Of a DNA stretch of 64,000 bases, positions 8,519 through 17,850 are shown one piece after another. How positions within the stretch are numbered: the first letter of the stretch is position 1; each line of letters starts with the position of its first letter. The notes under the pieces are model-generated. The model was not told the DNA's origin. It made no database searches and was given only the letters and a program-made list of their open reading frames with translations. The position numbers were made by a program, and so were the translations under genes. This DNA comes from Sinorhizobium fredii USDA 205 (GTDB lineage: Bacteria; Pseudomonadota; Alphaproteobacteria; Rhizobiales; Rhizobiaceae): the NCBI RefSeq assembly GCF_001461695.1, contig NZ_AUTC01000002.1, positions 121,021 to 185,020 of the forward strand, given 5' to 3'.

Positions 8519-9448
8519 TTACGGGTGGTTGGCGATGAAGCCGTCCACGTTGTCCTTGGTGGTGAGGGTCGCATCCATGAGCTGAACCGGCTCGACCTTC
8601 TCGCCGCCGACGATCTTGATCGCCTGGTCGACCGCCATGCGGCCCATCTTCTGCGTCTGCTGCGTTGCCGTCACGTCGAAGACGCCATTCTTCAGAGCCT
8701 CGAGCGCCGCGGTGTCTCCGTCGAAACCACCGACAATGATTTTCTGGGAAGGATTGGCCACCTTGATGGCCTGCGCAGCGCCGAGTGCCAGGCCGTCAGC
8801 CTGGGCGAAGACGATGGTGACATCGGGGTTCGCCTGCAGCATGTTCTGCATGATCTGGAAGCCTTCGTCCTGGCTCCAGATATTCGACCACTGCTCGGCC
8901 ACGACCTTTACGCCAGCGTTGGCGCTGACCGCTTCCAGGCAGCCCTTGGTACGGTCGACCTCAGGTGTCGTGCCTTTCTGGCCGTGGATGATGACCATCT
9001 TGCCCGACCCGCCGGCCTTTTCGATAATGTGTTCGCAGACCGCCTTGGCCGAGGCGACCGAATCCGTCGCTAGGAAGGTGTCGCCGGGGGCGCCATCGGC
9101 GTTGCGATCGACGTTGATGACCGGTACCCCTGCGGTACGCGCCAGCTTCACCGGCACGGTCGCCGCCGCGGCGCCCGCCGGAATGTAGATGAGCGCGTCG
9201 ATATTCTGCGTCAGCAGGTCCTGGATCTGATTGACCTGCGTAGGACCATCGCCCTTGGCATCGACCGTGACGACCTCGATGCCGCGGCTCTTCGCCTCGG
9301 CCTCGACGGACTGCTTGATCTGGTTGAAGAAGTTGGCCTGCAGGTTGGCAACCGCGAGGCCGAGTTTCTTGACCTCTTCGGCGCGGGCCGGACCGAGCGA
9401 AAGCGCGACAAGAGCAGCCGAGGTCAGCAGAATGCGGGAAAGTTTCAT
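8519..9448 (-). CDS. Periplasmic sugar-binding protein of the ABC importer, RbsB type
   Basis: This protein captures the sugar in the periplasm for the RbsA/RbsC-like importer. The 309-residue product starts with a clear signal peptide, MKLSRILLTSAALVALSLGP, probably cleaved after ARA. The mature part shows the type I periplasmic-binding-protein fold: KLGLAVANLQANFFNQI, then INVDRNADG and GGFDGDTAALEALKNG. GGAGGAACTC precedes the ATG. The binding pocket cannot be read off well enough to name the sugar. It sits between the permease and ATPase genes. Confidence 0.95.
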   Translation of the reverse strand: MKLSRILLTSAALVALSLGPARAEEVKKLGLAVANLQANFFNQIKQSVEAEAKSRGIEVVTVDAKGDGPTQVNQIQDLLTQNIDALIYIPAGAAAATVPVKLARTAGVPVINVDRNADGAPGDTFLATDSVASAKAVCEHIIEKAGGSGKMVIIHGQKGTTPEVDRTKGCLEAVSANAGVKVVAEQWSNIWSQDEGFQIMQNMLQANPDVTIVFAQADGLALGAAQAIKVANPSQKIIVGGFDGDTAALEALKNGVFDVTATQQTQKMGRMAVDQAIKIVGGEKVEPVQLMDATLTTKDNVDGFIANHP

Positions 9449-9569
9449 GAGTTCCTCCTGAGTTAAACCTGACCCTCGGGCATTTCCTCCCCCTCAGGCC
9501 TGTAATCCGCTCCAACATTTTCGGAGTGGAATCTGGACCGCACGGACCGATCTGTGGCCACCGCGGGAT

Positions 9570-10549
9570 TTACGCCCTCTTGCGCCGGAGGGTCTCAACC
9601 CCGACCGCAAGGACGATGACGACGCCGATGATCACCTGCTGAAGGAAGGGCGACACGTTGAGCAGGTTGAGGCCGTTGCGCAGCACGCCGATGATGAGAA
9701 CGCCGATCAGGGTGCCGCCGATGCCCCCGGCGCCGCCGGAAAGCGACGTCCCGCCGATGACGACTGCAGCGATGGTGTCGAGCTCATAGCCGAAGCCGCT
9801 CGACGGCTGCACCGAATCGAGCCGCGCCGCCAGGACGATCCCTGCGAGGCCGGCGAGCAGCGCACAGACGACGTAGACGCCGATTGTCACCAAGGGCACG
9901 TTGATGCCGGCAAGACGAGCGACCTCGGGATTTCCCCCGACCGCATAGAGCATCCTGCCCTCCGGCCGGTATTTGAGGAAAAGCCAGGCAACCAGCAAGA
10001 CAGCCAGCATCAGGAAACGGTGGCGGTGAGGACGCCGAAGTGACGGTCGATGGCAAGCATCATGAACCAGTCGGGAAACCCGACGATCTGCTGGCCGTCC
10101 GTGATCATGTTGGCGACGCCGCGCGCCGCCGACATCATTGCCAGCGTCGCAATGAACGCAGGGACGCGGAAAGCCGTCACCAACAGCCCGACAAGCAGTC
10201 CGCAGAAGGCCGACCCCAGGAGGACGAACAGGATTGCGACGCCCATCGGCAGCCCGGCGATGTTGGCCGTCCAGCCCATGACCATCATCGAGAGCGCCAG
10301 GACCGAGCCGACGGACAGGTCGATGCCGCCGATCAGAATGACGAACGTCATGCCGACTGACATGATCCCCAGGACGGTGATCTGATCGAGGATATTCAGG
10401 CCGTTTCGCACCGAGAGAAACGTATCGGTGCCAAGGCTCAGGAAGACGCACAGGGCGAGCAGTCCGATCAGCGGGCCCGTAGCGCCGCTCAATCGTGCCA
10501 GACCATTTTTGGGCGAACGTCCCTGCTCCTTGATTTCAAGCGCGAGCAT
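9570..10549 (-). pseudogene. Sugar ABC transporter permease, RbsC type, interrupted by a one-base frameshift
   Basis: The N-terminal part starts at ATG 10549 (GGAGGAGTGAG upstream) with MLALEIKEQG and contains permease helices such as ITVLGIMSVGMTFVILIGGI and the family motif DLSVGSVLALS. Near 10013-10017 the frame runs into a stop after LTATVS. The rest (FLMLAVLLVAWLFLKYRPEG to the C-terminal TLRRKRA) continues in the next frame. Adding one base to the AAA run (GTTTC to GTTTTC on the coding strand) restores a full permease of about 326 residues. This is either a real inactivating deletion or an indel error in the sequence. If real, the importer cannot work unless another permease substitutes. 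Confidence 0.9.
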
Positions 10550-10601
10550 CTCACTCCTCCCTGATCCCAAGGCCGACGTGGGCCCGAGCTGTTTTCGTGT
10601 C

Positions 10602-10773
10602 GCATATTTATTCATTAGTGTTGGAAAATTCATTATCAATGTTTAATTGGGCTGTCAACGATCTTTGCCGGTGCCGCGGCGCGGAGGTTGGGGCAGAATC
10701 TCAAATCTCGACTTGACTATCGTTTCAATTTTGCAAATATATTGTATATTGCATATTTATTCACGAGGACAAA
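10602..10773. promoter_or_regulatory. Divergent promoter region with repeated AT-rich operator-like motif
   Basis: This AT-rich region lies between the leftward importer operon and the rightward transketolase operon. The 13-base word GCATATTTATTCA occurs twice in the same orientation, at 10602-10614 and 10751-10763. ATTCATTA also repeats at 10610 and 10628. The second copy overlaps the start region of the transketolase operon (10774). A related inverted repeat TGAAT-AAAA-ATTCA precedes the SorC-type regulator gene at 14069-14082, so these are good candidates for that regulator's binding sites. Confidence 0.55.
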
Positions 10774-11583
10774 ATGCAGCCGAAGGAACTCGAACGGGTC
10801 GCGCGCCAGATCCGCCTGCGCGACTTGCAAGCAGTCTACGCGGCCGGCGCGGGTCACATCGGCGGAGAGATGTCTGTGATCGATATCCTCACGGCGCTAT
10901 ATTTCCGCGTGCTGCGCATCTGGCCGGACGAGCCCAAGCGTCCCGAAAGGGATCGCTTCGTGCTGTCCAAGGGCCACGCCGCCTGTGCGCTCTATGTCAC
11001 GCTCGCCAAGCGCGGCTTCTTCGCTGAGGACGAGCTCTCCACCTTTCTGCAGCCCCACTCACGGCTCAACGGTCATCCGAACTGCAACAAGGTACCTGGC
11101 GTCGAGACCAATACCGGCCCGCTGGGGCATGGCCTTCCGGTGGCGGTGGGAATGGCCAAGGCGGCTAAATTGTCCGGGGCGGACTATCATACCTACGTGG
11201 TAACCGGGGACGGTGAAATGCAAGAGGGATCCAATTGGGAGGCCATCATGGCGGCGGCCCAGTTCGGCCTGAACAATCTCACATTGGTCATCGACCACAA
11301 CCGCTTCCAGCAGGGCGCGGCTCTTTCCGACACGAACGATCTTGCGCCTCTCCGGCCGAAACTCGAAGCGTTCGGCTGGGAAGTGACCGAAATCGACGGC
11401 AATGACATGGAGCAGGTGGTGCCCGCTCTCGAGCACCGCGGTTCGCTCCCCCATTGCATTGTCGCCCATACCAACAAGGGCCAAGGCATTTCGTTCATGC
11501 AGGACCGCGTCGAGTGGCATCACAAGGTGCCGAACAAGCAACAGTATGAAATTGCTTTGGCCGAGCTTTCGGAGGCACTTTGA
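10774..11583 (+). CDS. Transketolase, N-terminal (thiamine-diphosphate-binding) subunit
   Basis: The 269-residue protein corresponds to the first half of a transketolase, the part that binds thiamine diphosphate and Mg2+. Visible motifs are AGHIGGEMSVIDILTALYF near residue 28, RDRFVLSKGHAACALYV, a GPLGHGLPVAVGMA segment, and the metal/cofactor motif GDGEMQEGSNWEAIMAAAQF ending near LNNLTLVIDHN. It overlaps the next gene by four bases (ATGA), as expected for two chains of one enzyme. Split transketolases of this kind are known in pathways such as apulose-4-phosphate cleavage. The acceptor sugar here is not determined. Confidence 0.95.
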   Translation: MQPKELERVARQIRLRDLQAVYAAGAGHIGGEMSVIDILTALYFRVLRIWPDEPKRPERDRFVLSKGHAACALYVTLAKRGFFAEDELSTFLQPHSRLNGHPNCNKVPGVETNTGPLGHGLPVAVGMAKAAKLSGADYHTYVVTGDGEMQEGSNWEAIMAAAQFGLNNLTLVIDHNRFQQGAALSDTNDLAPLRPKLEAFGWEVTEIDGNDMEQVVPALEHRGSLPHCIVAHTNKGQGISFMQDRVEWHHKVPNKQQYEIALAELSEAL

Positions 11584-12539
11584 TGAACGCGCCAGTGTCC
11601 ACCTCCAATCTGCACGATTGCCGTGATGCCTTTGCGGCAACGCTGGAACGTTTGGCGGCTGAGGACGCCAAGGTCGTCGCCGTCTGCAACGACTCCGTCG
11701 GCTCGTCGAAACTGGGGGACTTCAAGGCGAAGTTTCCGGAGCGGCTCGTGAATGTCGGCATCGCGGAGCAGAACCTGGTCGGCATTGGCGCCGGACTTGC
11801 GAATGGCGGGCGATTGCCGTTCGTCTGCGGCGCCTCCTGCTTCCTGACCGGGCGGGCGCTGGAACAGATCAAGGCCGACATCTCCTATTCCAACGCCAAT
11901 GTGAAGCTCGTCGGCATTTCCTCGGGAATGGCCTATGGCGAGCTTGGACCGACGCACCACTCGATCGAGGATTTTGCCTGGACGCGGGTGCTGCCGAACC
12001 TGCCGGTCATAGCGCCTTGCGACCGGATCGAGACCGCTGCCGCCGTCGAATGGGCGGCTAGCTACGCCGGCCCCTGCTTCCTGCGGCTTTCCCGCGTCGG
12101 GGTTCCCGATCTTCTTCCGGACGATCATAAGTTCGTGCTCGGTCGTGCCAATGTCTTGCGCCAGGGTTCGGATGTAACGCTGATCGCCAACGGAACGCTC
12201 ACGCACCGACTGGCGAAGGCTGCGGAGATCCTCGCAAGCCGCGGAATCGAAGCCAGGGTGCTCAACATGGCAACTGTACGCCCGATCGATGAGGAGGCGA
12301 TTGTCGCCGCGGCCAGGGAAACCGGTGCGATCGTCACGGCCGAGGAGCATTCGATCTTCGGCGGCCTTGGATCCGCAGTTGCCGAAGTCGTCGTCGACCA
12401 TGCCCCTGTGCCGATGAAGCGCCTCGGTGTACCGGGTATTTATGCGCCGACCGGTTCGGCAGAGTTTCTGCTCGACGAGTTCGGCATGGCGCCGAGCGCG
12501 ATCGCGGACCAGGCCGCAAGCTTGATCATGCGGAAGTAG
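11583..12539 (+). CDS. Transketolase, C-terminal (pyrimidine-binding) subunit
   Basis: This 318-residue protein matches the second half of transketolase. It contains the pyrimidine-binding domain with the catalytic Glu in VNVGIAEQNLVGIGAGLA, then GMAYGELGPTHHSIEDFAW, and the C-terminal transketolase domain (RVLNMATVRPIDEEAIVAAA, then VTAEEHSIFGGLGSAVAEVV). The ATG at 11583 overlaps the stop of the N-terminal subunit gene, implying translational coupling. The two chains should assemble as a heterotetramer that moves a two-carbon ketol unit from a phosphorylated ketose made by the kinase encoded next. Confidence 0.95.
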   Translation: MNAPVSTSNLHDCRDAFAATLERLAAEDAKVVAVCNDSVGSSKLGDFKAKFPERLVNVGIAEQNLVGIGAGLANGGRLPFVCGASCFLTGRALEQIKADISYSNANVKLVGISSGMAYGELGPTHHSIEDFAWTRVLPNLPVIAPCDRIETAAAVEWAASYAGPCFLRLSRVGVPDLLPDDHKFVLGRANVLRQGSDVTLIANGTLTHRLAKAAEILASRGIEARVLNMATVRPIDEEAIVAAARETGAIVTAEEHSIFGGLGSAVAEVVVDHAPVPMKRLGVPGIYAPTGSAEFLLDEFGMAPSAIADQAASLIMRK

Positions 12540-12561
12540 GCATTCGCATACAAGAAGGAGG

Positions 12562-12593
12562 CCGGGCATCGCCGTTTTCCCGGTCCCCTTTTT
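12562..12593 (+). terminator. Possible hairpin with U-run between transketolase and kinase genes
   Basis: GGCCGGG and CCCGGTC flank a 12-base loop and are followed by CCCCTTTTT. It resembles a weak intrinsic terminator or attenuator. The kinase gene 16 bases further on has its own strong GGAGGAGG ribosome site, so this may only tune expression within the operon. Confidence 0.3.
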
Positions 12594-12608
12594 CGGAGGA
12601 GGATACCG

Positions 12609-14075
12609 ATGCGGGCCATTCTGGCAATCGACCAGGGCACGACCAACTCGAAGGCGATCCTGGTTTCGGAAGCCGGCGCGGTGATTTCTCGCGGCGCGTC
12701 TCCCGTCGGGATCTCTTACCCGCAGCCGGGATGGGTCGAGCAGGATCCGAAGCGGATCTGGCAATCCGTCTGCGAAGCCGTGAGGGCCTGTCTCGATGCA
12801 GGACCTGACGTCAGCATCGAAGCGCTTGCCGTCTCAAACCAGCGGGAATCCGTCACGGCCTGGGACGCCGAAACCGGTGAGCCGCTCGGGCCGGTGCTGA
12901 GCTGGCAATGCCGCCGTACCGCGCCGGACTGCACCCGGCTCATCGACGAGGGTCACCTCACCCGGGTCCAGTCGATTACGGGCCTTCCCCTCGACCCGAT
13001 GTTCCCGGGCCCGAAGTTGCGGCGGCTTCTCGAGGGCGCACCGAAGGGAAGGCGGATGAGGCTCGGCACGATAGACAGCTGGCTCATCCATTGCCTCACG
13101 GGCGGCCGGGTTCATGCATGCGACGCCTCGAATGCCGCACGCAGCCAGCTCTTCGATCTTCGGGTGCAGACCTGGAGCGACGAGCTCTGCACGCTCTTCG
13201 GCGTGAGCAAGGCAGCGTTGCCGCAGGTGCTGGACAGTGCGGGCGACTTCGGTTCAACCCTGGACCTGCCCGGCGTCGCCGACGGCACCCCCATCCGCGC
13301 GGCGATCGGCGACAGCCATGCCGCGCTCTTCGCGCACCGCGCCTTCAATGCTGGAGACGGCAAGGTCACCTTTGGCACGGGCTCATCGGTGATGACGACG
13401 CTATCGGGTTTCATCACACCTGCCGGCGGAATCACCACGACGGTCGCCTGGCGCATTTCGGGAACGCCGACCTTCGCCTTCGAGGGCAACATTCTCGTTT
13501 CCGCAGCGAGCCTTCCATGGATGACCGAGATTCTCGGCCTCCCCGACGTCGGCGCGCTCATAGACCTTGCCGCAACGGCCGAACCTGGCGGGCCCGGATT
13601 CGTACCGGCATTCGTGGGACTTGGCGCCCCTCATTGGGACTCCGAGGCGCGCGCCCTGTTTTCCCGGATCGATTTCAGCACGACTCGCGCGCAGATGGCG
13701 CGCGCCGTCACCGATTCCGTTGCGCTTCAGGTTCGCGACGTCTTCACCGCGATGCAGCTCCAGTCTCGGACCGGCCTCGGCGCCCTTTACGTCGATGGCG
13801 GGCCGAGCCGGAACCGGTTTCTCATGCAGTGCGTCGCCGACCTCCTGGGCCACCCGATCGTCCAGTGTGAAGCCCCGGAAGCCTCCGCCCTCGGCGCGGC
13901 CTATCTCGCGGGGCTTTCGCTGGGAATCTGGCCCGATCTTGCGGCGATTTGCGATCTGCCCGGAAATAACGAACTCATCCGGCCGCAAGCGAGCGACACC
14001 AGCGGGCAACTTCAAACCTGGCACGACGCAGTTGCCCGCTCGACCTTTCGTCCCTCTCACGCTAAAGGTGAATAA
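12609..14075 (+). CDS. FGGY-family carbohydrate kinase
   Basis: Family members phosphorylate sugars, ketoses or glycerol with ATP. The 488-residue protein has the N-terminal ATPase fold motif AIDQGTTNSKAILV and, in the middle, ALAVSNQRESVTAWD and LSWQCRRTAPDC. The phosphate motif FGTGSSVMTT is followed by GLGAPHWDSEARALFSR and the adenosine motif YVDGGPSRNRFLMQ near residue 395. The pattern is closest to glycerol-kinase-like members, which also include D-apulose and erythritol kinases. With the split transketolase beside it, the likely job is to phosphorylate a ketose before C2 transfer; the identity of that ketose is inference. Confidence 0.93.
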   Translation: MRAILAIDQGTTNSKAILVSEAGAVISRGASPVGISYPQPGWVEQDPKRIWQSVCEAVRACLDAGPDVSIEALAVSNQRESVTAWDAETGEPLGPVLSWQCRRTAPDCTRLIDEGHLTRVQSITGLPLDPMFPGPKLRRLLEGAPKGRRMRLGTIDSWLIHCLTGGRVHACDASNAARSQLFDLRVQTWSDELCTLFGVSKAALPQVLDSAGDFGSTLDLPGVADGTPIRAAIGDSHAALFAHRAFNAGDGKVTFGTGSSVMTTLSGFITPAGGITTTVAWRISGTPTFAFEGNILVSAASLPWMTEILGLPDVGALIDLAATAEPGGPGFVPAFVGLGAPHWDSEARALFSRIDFSTTRAQMARAVTDSVALQVRDVFTAMQLQSRTGLGALYVDGGPSRNRFLMQCVADLLGHPIVQCEAPEASALGAAYLAGLSLGIWPDLAAICDLPGNNELIRPQASDTSGQLQTWHDAVARSTFRPSHAKGE

Positions 14076-14082
14076 AAATTCA
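14069..14082 (+). promoter_or_regulatory. Inverted repeat upstream of the SorC-type regulator gene
   Basis: TGAAT-AAAA-ATTCA is a perfect inverted repeat 15 bases before the regulator ATG. It resembles the reverse complement (TGAATAAATATGC) of the motif repeated at 10602 and 10751. It may be an autoregulatory operator. Confidence 0.4.
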
Positions 14083-14096
14083 TCCTCGGAAGGCAC

Positions 14097-15083
14097 ATGG
14101 GACGGCTAAACGAACTTCGCCTGATGTCTCGCGTCGCTCAGATGTATTACATCGAGGGCAAGCGCCAGGCTGAAATCGCCGAGCATCTCCGTCTTTCGCA
14201 AGCGACGGTGTCGCGAATGCTCAAGCGCGCCGAAGCGGAGGGCATCGTCCGTACAACCATCATCCCGCCCGTGGGCACTTATGCCGAGCTTGAAAGCGCG
14301 CTCAGGGACCGTTTCAATCTTGCTGAAGCCGTCGTTGTCGACTGTTCCGAAGACCGCGACGGCGCGATCATGTCGCGCATCGGCGAGGCGGCCGCGCATC
14401 TCCTGGAAGTCACGCTTTCCCAAGGCGAAATCATCGGGGTTTCCAGTTGGAGCCAGACCATTTTTCGGATGGTCGAGAACATTCATCCTCAGAAGAGCGC
14501 ACAGGCCAAGTACGTCGTCCAAACCCTCGGTGGCATGGGCGACCCTTCCGTACAGACGCATGCGACCCAGCTCACGACGCGGCTAGCGCGGCTTGCCGGG
14601 GCCGAGCCGAAGCTGCTGCCGGTGCAAGGCGTGACCTCTTCGCGCGAGGCGAAGCTGCTGATGCTCGCAGATCCGTTCGTCCGGGAAACAATGGAGCTCT
14701 TCGGCAGCATCACACTGGCAATCGTCGGTATCGGAGCGGTGGAACCCTCCGAGCTGCTCGCCCGCTCGGGGAACATATTTTCCGCCAGAGAGCTCGCCGA
14801 TCTCGCCGACGCAGGTGCGGTCGGAGACATCTCGCTTCGCTTCTTCGACAAGGAGGGAAAGCCCGTCAAAACGCCGCTCGACGAGCGTGTGATCGGCATC
14901 AACCTCGAAGAGCTCGCAAGGGTCGATAGAGTAGTGGCGCTGGCCGGCGGCCAAAAGAAAACCGACGCTATCGCCGGCGCACTCCGTACGGGCGTCATCG
15001 ATATGCTGATCACGGACAGGTTCACCGCTGAACGGCTGACCCCCTCGGAAAGCTCCACGGATGCTCGCGCGTTCGCAGACTAG
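14097..15083 (+). CDS. SorC/DeoR-type transcriptional regulator with sugar-binding domain
   Basis: The 328-residue protein has an N-terminal helix-turn-helix near residues 22-45 (RQAEIAEHLRLSQATVSRML). It is followed by a SorC-type sugar-phosphate-binding domain with VVVDCSEDRDG, GVSSWSQTIFRMVE and AIVGIGAVEPSELLARSGN. Regulators of this family sense phosphorylated sugars and control adjacent catabolic operons. It is the last gene after the transketolase and kinase genes, 21 bases after the kinase stop. The likely ligand is the kinase product. Confidence 0.93.
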   Translation: MGRLNELRLMSRVAQMYYIEGKRQAEIAEHLRLSQATVSRMLKRAEAEGIVRTTIIPPVGTYAELESALRDRFNLAEAVVVDCSEDRDGAIMSRIGEAAAHLLEVTLSQGEIIGVSSWSQTIFRMVENIHPQKSAQAKYVVQTLGGMGDPSVQTHATQLTTRLARLAGAEPKLLPVQGVTSSREAKLLMLADPFVRETMELFGSITLAIVGIGAVEPSELLARSGNIFSARELADLADAGAVGDISLRFFDKEGKPVKTPLDERVIGINLEELARVDRVVALAGGQKKTDAIAGALRTGVIDMLITDRFTAERLTPSESSTDARAFAD

Positions 15084-15207
15084 ATCCGAACGTTCCCGTC
15101 GCTGCATTGTGCGACGTCGGCGTCTCGGCTGGAGGCCATCACAGCCTACCCCTGCCGTCGCATGCCCCACCACCACCAACTTTTCTGAAGAAGCATGAAG
15201 GTTTGCC

Positions 15208-15238
15208 TTGACCTTCCCACCGTTGGAAGCCCCATGGT
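15208..15238 (+). promoter_or_regulatory. CueR/HmrR-type copper promoter upstream of copA
   Basis: A -35-like TTGACC at 15208 is followed by the dyad CCTTCC-CACCGTT-GGAAGC in a 19-base spacer and a -10-like CATGGT. A dyad inside an over-long 19-base spacer is the hallmark of promoters activated by MerR-family copper sensors. The regulator is encoded at 17851, downstream of the ATPase. Confidence 0.75.
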
Positions 15239-15268
15239 CAAGGAAGTTACATTGCAAGGAAAGTCACC

Positions 15269-17761
15269 ATGGCATCCCCGAGTGCCGCCAGACATCTAGA
15301 AGAAACGCATAGCGTGAGCCTTTCCGTGGAGGGCATGAACTGCGCCTCCTGCGTGGCGCGCGTCGAGAAGGCGATCCGCGCCGTGCCGGGCGTGGTTTCA
15401 GCGTCCGTCAATCTGGCCACGGAGCGCGCCGACGTCCGCTTCGATACGACGGCGAAACCGGCTGAAATCATCAAGGCGATCGCGAATGTCGGCTACGGTG
15501 CGGTTGAAGACACGATCGAGCTCGGCATCGAGGAGATGACCTGCGCGTCCTGCGTCGGGCGGGTCGAGAAGGCGCTGAAGGCCGTTCCCGGCGTTATCGA
15601 GGCGAATGTCAATCTAGCCAGCGAGAAAGCCTCGATCCGGCTGGTCAAGGGGCTCGCGTCCGCCGACATGCTGTTGGACGCGGTTCGCAGCGCCGGCTAT
15701 GAGGCACATCAGCTTGGCGACGAGCGGGATATCGATCGCGAGGAGGCAAAGCGCGAACAGGAGCTTGGTCGACTGCAGCGAGACTTCCTGATCGCCGCTT
15801 TCCTGACGCTTCCGGTCTTCGTCCTCGAAATGGGGTCGCACTTCGTGCCGGCGATCCATGATTTCGTCATGACCCGTATCGGCATGGCGGAGAGCCGGTA
15901 CCTGCAGTTCGCTCTGGCGACGATCGTTCTCTTCGGCCCCGGCCTCCGCTTTTTCGCGAAGGGCGTGCCGGCGCTGCTGCGCACCGCACCCGACATGAAC
16001 TCGCTGGTGGCGATCGGCACGGGGGCCGCCTGGGGCTATTCCGTCGTCGCGACCTTTGCTTCCGGGCTTCTTCCGGCGGGGACCGCCAATGTCTATTATG
16101 AAGCGGCAGCCGTCATCGTCGCACTGATCCTGCTCGGACGGCTGCTCGAGGCGCGCGCCAAGGGCCGCACATCGGGGGCGATCAAGCACCTGATGGGCCT
16201 TCAGCCGAAAACGGCACGCGTCCGGCGCGGGGGCGAGACGCTGGAGATCCCGATTGCCGAAGTGCGCGCCGGTGACATGGTGCTGGTACGGCCCGGCGAG
16301 AAGGTCGCCGTCGACGGCACGGTCGTCGAGGGCGGTTCCTATGTCGACGAATCGATGCTGAGCGGCGAGCCCGTGCCTATCGAAAAGACGAAGGGATCGG
16401 AGGTCGTCGGCGGCACGATCAACAAGACCGGCGCCTTTACCTTCCGCGCTACCAAGGTCGGAGCCGCTACGGTCCTTGCCCAGATCATAAAAATGGTCGA
16501 GCAGGCACAAGGCGCGAAACTGCCGATCCAGGCGCTCGTCGATCGCGTCACAGCCTGGTTCGTGCCGGCTGTCATGGGCGTCGCCGCGGTGACTTTTGTC
16601 GCCTGGTTCGTCTTCGGACCGGACCCGGCCCTGACCTTCGCACTCGTCAACAGCGTTGCGGTGCTGATCATCGCCTGCCCCTGTGCCATGGGCCTCGCCA
16701 CGCCAACCTCGATCATGGTCGGCACCGGCCGCGCCGCCGAACTGGGCGTGCTGTTCCGCAAGGGCGAAGCCTTGCAGACCTTACGCAATGCAGAAATCGT
16801 TGCTGTCGACAAGACCGGCACGCTGACCAAGGGCCGGCCCGAACTCACCGACCTCTACACCGCCCCGGGCTTCGACCGCAATTCCGTCCTGGCTCTGGTT
16901 GCCGCCGCCGAGGCGCGCTCCGAGCACCCGATCGCCGAAGCCATCGTTTCGGCGGCCGGGGCCGCCGGCCTAGAAATAGCCTATGCCGACAAATTCGAAG
17001 CTATTCCGGGCTTCGGCGCCCGTGCCGAGGTCGCCGGAAGGTCCGTCCATGTAGGCGCCGACAGGCTGATGGCGCGCGTTGGGCTCGACGTCTCGGAATT
17101 TGGCTCGGAGGCGGCCCGGCTCGGCGACGAGGGCAAGAGCCCGCTGTACGCCGCGATCGACGACAAGCTCGCCGCGATAATCGCGGTTGCCGATCCGCTG
17201 AAGGAGACGACACCCCAAGCCGTGCGCGCCTTGCAGGATCTCGGCTTGAAGATCGCCATCGTCACCGGCGACAACCGCCGGACTGCAGAAGCAATCGCGC
17301 GCAAACTCGGCATTGACGAGGTTCTTGCCGAGGTGCTGCCGGATGGGAAGGTCGCTGCCGTGAGGCGCCTGCAAGCGGACGGCCGCAACGTCGCCTTCGT
17401 CGGGGACGGAATCAACGACGCGCCGGCGCTTGCCACAGCCGATGTCGGCATTGCGATCGGCACGGGAACCGACGTTGCGATCGAGAGTGCCGACGTGGTG
17501 CTGATGTCCGGCGACCTCGTTGGCGTGCCGAATGCAATCGCGCTTTCGCGGGCAACGATCCGCAATATCAGGGAAAACCTGTTCTGGGCCTTTTCCTATA
17601 ACGTGGTGCTGATTCCGGTCGCCGCCGGAGCGCTCTATCCCGGCTACGGCGTGCTGCTCTCGCCGGTCTTTGCCGCCGCCGCGATGGCGCTTTCCAGCGT
17701 CTTCGTGGTCGGCAATGCGCTGCGCCTCAAACGATTTCGAGGTCTTGAGCGGCAGGCGTGA
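15269..17761 (+). CDS. actP: Cu+-exporting P1B-type ATPase (CopA/ActP)
   Basis: This inner-membrane pump expels Cu+ from the cytoplasm. The 830-residue protein has two N-terminal heavy-metal-associated domains with GMNCASC (Cys 25/28) and EMTCASC (Cys 92/95). The P-type ATPase core has a TGES-equivalent loop ([11 protein letters not shown] near 363) and the copper-selective CPC motif at about 470-472. The phosphorylation site DKTGT is near 514, the HP motif (SEHPIAEAI) near 555 and GDGINDAP near 710. A copper-sensor promoter lies upstream, and the MerR-type regulator and a DUF411 protein follow. Rhizobial homologues are called ActP and are needed for acid/copper tolerance. Confidence 0.97.
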   Translation: MASPSAARHLEETHSVSLSVEGMNCASCVARVEKAIRAVPGVVSASVNLATERADVRFDTTAKPAEIIKAIANVGYGAVEDTIELGIEEMTCASCVGRVEKALKAVPGVIEANVNLASEKASIRLVKGLASADMLLDAVRSAGYEAHQLGDERDIDREEAKREQELGRLQRDFLIAAFLTLPVFVLEMGSHFVPAIHDFVMTRIGMAESRYLQFALATIVLFGPGLRFFAKGVPALLRTAPDMNSLVAIGTGAAWGYSVVATFASGLLPAGTANVYYEAAAVIVALILLGRLLEARAKGRTSGAIKHLMGLQPKTARVRRGGETLEIPIAEVRAGDMVLVRPGEKVAVDGTVVEGGSYVDESMLSGEPVPIEKTKGSEVVGGTINKTGAFTFRATKVGAATVLAQIIKMVEQAQGAKLPIQALVDRVTAWFVPAVMGVAAVTFVAWFVFGPDPALTFALVNSVAVLIIACPCAMGLATPTSIMVGTGRAAELGVLFRKGEALQTLRNAEIVAVDKTGTLTKGRPELTDLYTAPGFDRNSVLALVAAAEARSEHPIAEAIVSAAGAAGLEIAYADKFEAIPGFGARAEVAGRSVHVGADRLMARVGLDVSEFGSEAARLGDEGKSPLYAAIDDKLAAIIAVADPLKETTPQAVRALQDLGLKIAIVTGDNRRTAEAIARKLGIDEVLAEVLPDGKVAAVRRLQADGRNVAFVGDGINDAPALATADVGIAIGTGTDVAIESADVVLMSGDLVGVPNAIALSRATIRNIRENLFWAFSYNVVLIPVAAGALYPGYGVLLSPVFAAAAMALSSVFVVGNALRLKRFRGLERQA

Positions 17762-17850
17762 ACGGGCAGCTGTGAGCAGGCATGCCCTTGGCGCCCGCTC
17801 AAGGGAAATCCTATATTTGGCGTGTCTGCCACCTGTTGAACGAGGATGAC

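Noticed and set aside
11520..12764. 414-codon minus-strand frame opposite the transketolase C-terminal subunit
   Set aside because: Antisense shadow of a conserved gene, with low-complexity composition.
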